Part shown: in pieces, positions 61,938 through 64,000 of the stretch
Position numbering within the stretch: position 1 is the first letter of the stretch
Layout of the letters: the number at the start of each line of letters is the position of its first letter
Source of the DNA: Tulasnella sp. 424
Taxonomy: Eukaryota; Basidiomycota; Agaricomycetes; Cantharellales; Tulasnellaceae
DNA: 64,000 nt
Reading direction: 5' to 3'
NCBI GenBank assembly: GCA_019633425.1
Contig: WSUB01000021.1
Coordinates: 124,001 to 188,000 of the forward strand
Notes under the pieces: generated by a model
Databases searched by the model: none
What the model was told of the DNA's origin: nothing
The model's input: only the letters and a program-made list of their open reading frames with translations
Position numbers and translations under genes: made by a program

Positions 61938-62062
61938 TGCGAGCATACATGGCTGAGTGGATGCTTCGGCTCGCGGACATAGCGGAGGACGGACGGACAT
62001 GTTTGGCCTTAGACTTTTCCATCACCAATCCGCTGTCCGACTCCCCTCCGTTTCGTTTTCAA
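61938..62062 (+). repeat. split direct repeat A2
   Basis: Matches A1 at 56351-56474; directly follows B1. Confidence 0.9.
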
Positions 62063-62111
62063 CCCACCAACCAACCCCTAGCTGGTACCACCAGGTGAGG
62101 TCAGGCCCCTT

Positions 62112-62289
62112 GGGTGCTTTGGGAGTACCCCGCCCTCACCGTCAGACCGTGTCCAAGACGCCGACGATTAGGTATCGGAGGCCACGCGGTTTCACCCAAC
62201 TTGGTGCCAGCTAGGCGGGACTACTATAGAAGTTAAGCTAAGCTGACAGAATATGGGCAAATCACATACCAAAGCTACAGAGAGCGAGC
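62112..62289 (+). repeat. split direct repeat B2 (right terminus)
   Basis: Second copy of B; its last base at 62289 abuts interrupted OPT coding sequence (62290). Confidence 0.9.
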
Positions 62290-63451
62290 CCAGTGATTTC
62301 GCTGCTTAACAGGAATAGAAATGCGAATCTAGCGGGCGAAAGGTCAGCGGTATAACTGCCCCACCTCCGGAATTCTGTAATTTGCACATACCCCGTGCTT
62401 AGAGTCGTCCCGTAATCCTTCTCAACTGAAATAATCATCCCCATTCCGTAGAGGGTGGAGCCACCAATTGCTGACATCATGTAGACAAGCGTGTGTTCCT
62501 TGATATTAAATGGACCGGGGTTTAGACTAAAGCTCTGTCCACCAACAAACGGAATAGAGCGAGGAACAGTCCAATATTTGATTGGTAGTAGACAATCTAG
62601 CGCTTTGCCGAAGGGATACGCAACGATCCTGGAGATAGCTTTTGCATTAGTTACACTCCATCGAATGCTCTATGTCGGTCTCACGTACCCGATCAAGGTT
62701 TCAGATATCATCGGGGAAGGCCATCGCAGAGAGAAGAAAAGATTGAGACTGGCTCTGAGAAGACACAGCGTGAGCCCAATGAGCCACATTCGGAAGGTCA
62801 ACGTTGGCATGTCTGGATCATCAGTGTTCGCGACTGATGCCCTGACTTCAGGGTAGGGCGAGTCATCCTCCCCGATTGTGTCGCGTGATTGGGCGGGAGA
62901 AGATTGAGGAAGTGTAGGCGCGACGTTGATGTCCACTGGGCTGAGAAGAAGATAACATTAAGCCGTGGCGACCTAGCCGATCTCATCAAGACCTACTTAA
63001 TGAACTTCTCGTCTTGACCTTCCTCGCCAATGCTTGACTCGTGTGCTTGAGATGGGGAAGATTGAGGCAAGGGTGTGGGGGGATTGGTCGAGCCGTAATA
63101 AGTGGACTCGGGGGGAGGAAGAAAAGCGAACGGAGGTCGAGAGGACGCCGTCCGTAATACCATGCTTGATCTATGGCTCACCAGAGACATTGGTGTTCGA
63201 GGACCATGTCGGGCATGCGCGTTAACGGGGTCAGCACCCGAATTGGGGGTCGCAATTAACGAAGAGTACGGCGTCGATACAGTTCCAGAACCTGAGGTTT
63301 CGTTGAGCCTTGGACCAAGTTCAAGATCTGGCGCCGACGAATCGGCCGACCCTACTAATCGAGGAGTAGTCGGAACAGCGAAGGCAAAAACATTATACGG
63401 CGAGGTGGTACGAGAATCAGGAGATGTCGAGCTGTTGGACCGTGATTCCAT
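62290..63451 (-). pseudogene. OPT-family transporter M2, 5' part (split by retrotransposon)
   Basis: 5' portion of the M2 gene. Exon 1 is 63451-62997 (MESRSNSSTSPDSRTTS...). A 56-nt intron runs 62996-62941, exon 2 starts at 62940, and a further exon carries SLNPGPFNIKEHTLV. The next exon is entered at about 62330 (FAFLFLLSSEITG) and cut at 62290. Joining 62290 to 56350 restores the codons expected from M1 at this place without gain or loss, so the insertion lies within this exon. Confidence 0.88.
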
Positions 63452-63515
63452 TCAATGGGAGACTGCGGGAACGGCAGCAAGTGTTGGGGATTGCATCGAG
63501 GGCGCTGGACATTCT

Positions 63516-63525
63516 GTATAAGTAG
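63516..63525 (-). promoter_or_regulatory. TATA-like core box of OPT M2
   Basis: CTACTTATAC on the minus strand, about 65 nt before the ATG at 63451; conserved in the other copies. Confidence 0.5.
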
Positions 63526-63623
63526 CCTTTGAGGCTGCATCCAGGAGGCAGCCGGTTCCTGAAAATAGTCCTCATATAATTTCATGAGAAAGAGAAAAGC
63601 CGGTGCCTGGGCGAAATGTAGGC

Positions 63624-63977
63624 CTAAATGCTGAGAACACACCACGTGCGGTTAACGGAGATCCCAAAGCCGGGGCAGACCCTGATTAGATTTGCAAAAC
63701 CTCTTGGAGGTCCGGGCAGAGACAGAAACTGGATATGCCAAAAAATGAAACGCGGGCCGTACCATGTCCTGAGTTTATTGTGCTGAGTCTCCGAAGCCGC
63801 ATCGTGCGTGGATAGAACACTTTTTACCTCACCTTGCGTCACTCCCACGGGTAGCCACCGATCGAGAAGTCTCCGCCAGACGTAATGTGCGGGGCTTGGG
63901 CCCTGGAAATTGGGGTCCTCGAAATAAAAATGCACGTTTTTACTTGCGTCGTCCAATAGAGGTTGTTGGTCGCCCAC
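63624..63977 (-). CDS. hypothetical protein, 117 residues
   Basis: A single-exon frame starting MGDQQPLLDDASKN with mixed composition (Trp/Pro/Phe-rich). No family recognised and no paralogue in the window. It reads toward the M2 promoter and could be part of a gene extending beyond the window, or chance. Low confidence. Confidence 0.25.
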   Translation of the reverse strand: MGDQQPLLDDASKNVHFYFEDPNFQGPSPAHYVWRRLLDRWLPVGVTQGEVKSVLSTHDAASETQHNKLRTWYGPRFIFWHIQFLSLPGPPRGFANLIRVCPGFGISVNRTWCVLSI

Positions 63978-64000
63978 TTAGGCAATGCTACGCTTAATTT

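Larger units (their letters stand above)
56351..62289 (+). mobile_element. tyrosine-recombinase retrotransposon, Ngaro/PAT-type (DIRS order), apparently complete
   Basis: A 5939-bp element with Gag-like, RT-RNase H and tyrosine recombinase (YR) frames in that order on the plus strand. The ends are split direct repeats. A1 (56351-56474) lies at the left end. B1 (61760-61937), A2 (61938-62062) and B2 (62112-62289) lie at the right. A1 matches A2 and B1 matches B2. The A1-ORFs-B1-A2-B2 order is the hallmark of Ngaro and PAT elements, in contrast to the inverted termini of DIRS1. The internal B1/A2 junction equals the joined ends of the element, as expected of a circular intermediate integrated by YR. 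No target duplication is present. It lies inside an OPT exon. All three enzyme regions keep their catalytic residues, so it may be autonomous. Confidence 0.93.

Overview
This window is nuclear DNA of a filamentous fungus, most likely a basidiomycete of the Agaricomycetes. The evidence is compact genes with many 40-75 nt GT-AG introns, families typical of mushroom-forming fungi (MYND/DUF4470 proteins, DOMON-cytochrome b561, a helical STAND-type adaptor with a kinase-like segment, alginate-lyase-fold enzymes, an expanded OPT transporter family), and a tyrosine-recombinase retrotransposon. Exon structures given here were read by hand from splice consensus plus comparison among the paralogues in the window.

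Layout, left to right. 1-588: 5' exons of an OPT (oligopeptide transporter) gene cut by the window edge. 3.6-5.0 kb: a complete three-exon MYND-finger gene. 5.6-6.7 kb: an unidentified stretch. 7.0-9.75 kb: a ~13-exon helical-adaptor/kinase-like gene. 10.9-14.4 kb: an intact OPT gene (M1) whose upstream flank duplicates the flank of the left-edge gene; that flank carries a solo LTR absent from the sister copy. 16.4-20.5 kb: a RecQ-family DNA helicase. 21.4-25.9 kb: two divergently transcribed alginate-lyase-like secreted enzymes. 26.2-37.6 kb: two ~5.6-5.8 kb tandem units, each with an OPT gene on the plus strand; the first (P1) is broken, the second (P2) looks intact and has a MITE-like foldback in its promoter region. 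37.2-43.2 kb: a ~2.9 kb tandem duplication of a MYND/DUF4470 gene, the second copy interrupted by a 97-N gap that looks like an assembly artefact. 44.5-45.1 kb: a four-exon C2H2 zinc-finger gene. 48.6-50.0 kb: a decayed OPT fragment (M3). 50.9-52.9 kb: a DOMON-cytochrome b561 gene. 54.0-63.5 kb: an OPT gene (M2) split by a 5939-bp, apparently complete Ngaro/PAT-type retrotransposon (56351-62289).

The dominant theme is expansion and decay of one OPT subfamily: six copies in 64 kb, in both orientations. M1 and P2 look functional, P1, M2 and M3 are damaged to different degrees, and one is cut by the window edge. Four kinds of insertion or rearrangement can be seen against paralogous empty sites: a tyrosine-recombinase retrotransposon, a solo LTR, a foldback element and tandem duplications. 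Because the paralogues share promoter and flank sequence, each event can be dated relative to the duplications.
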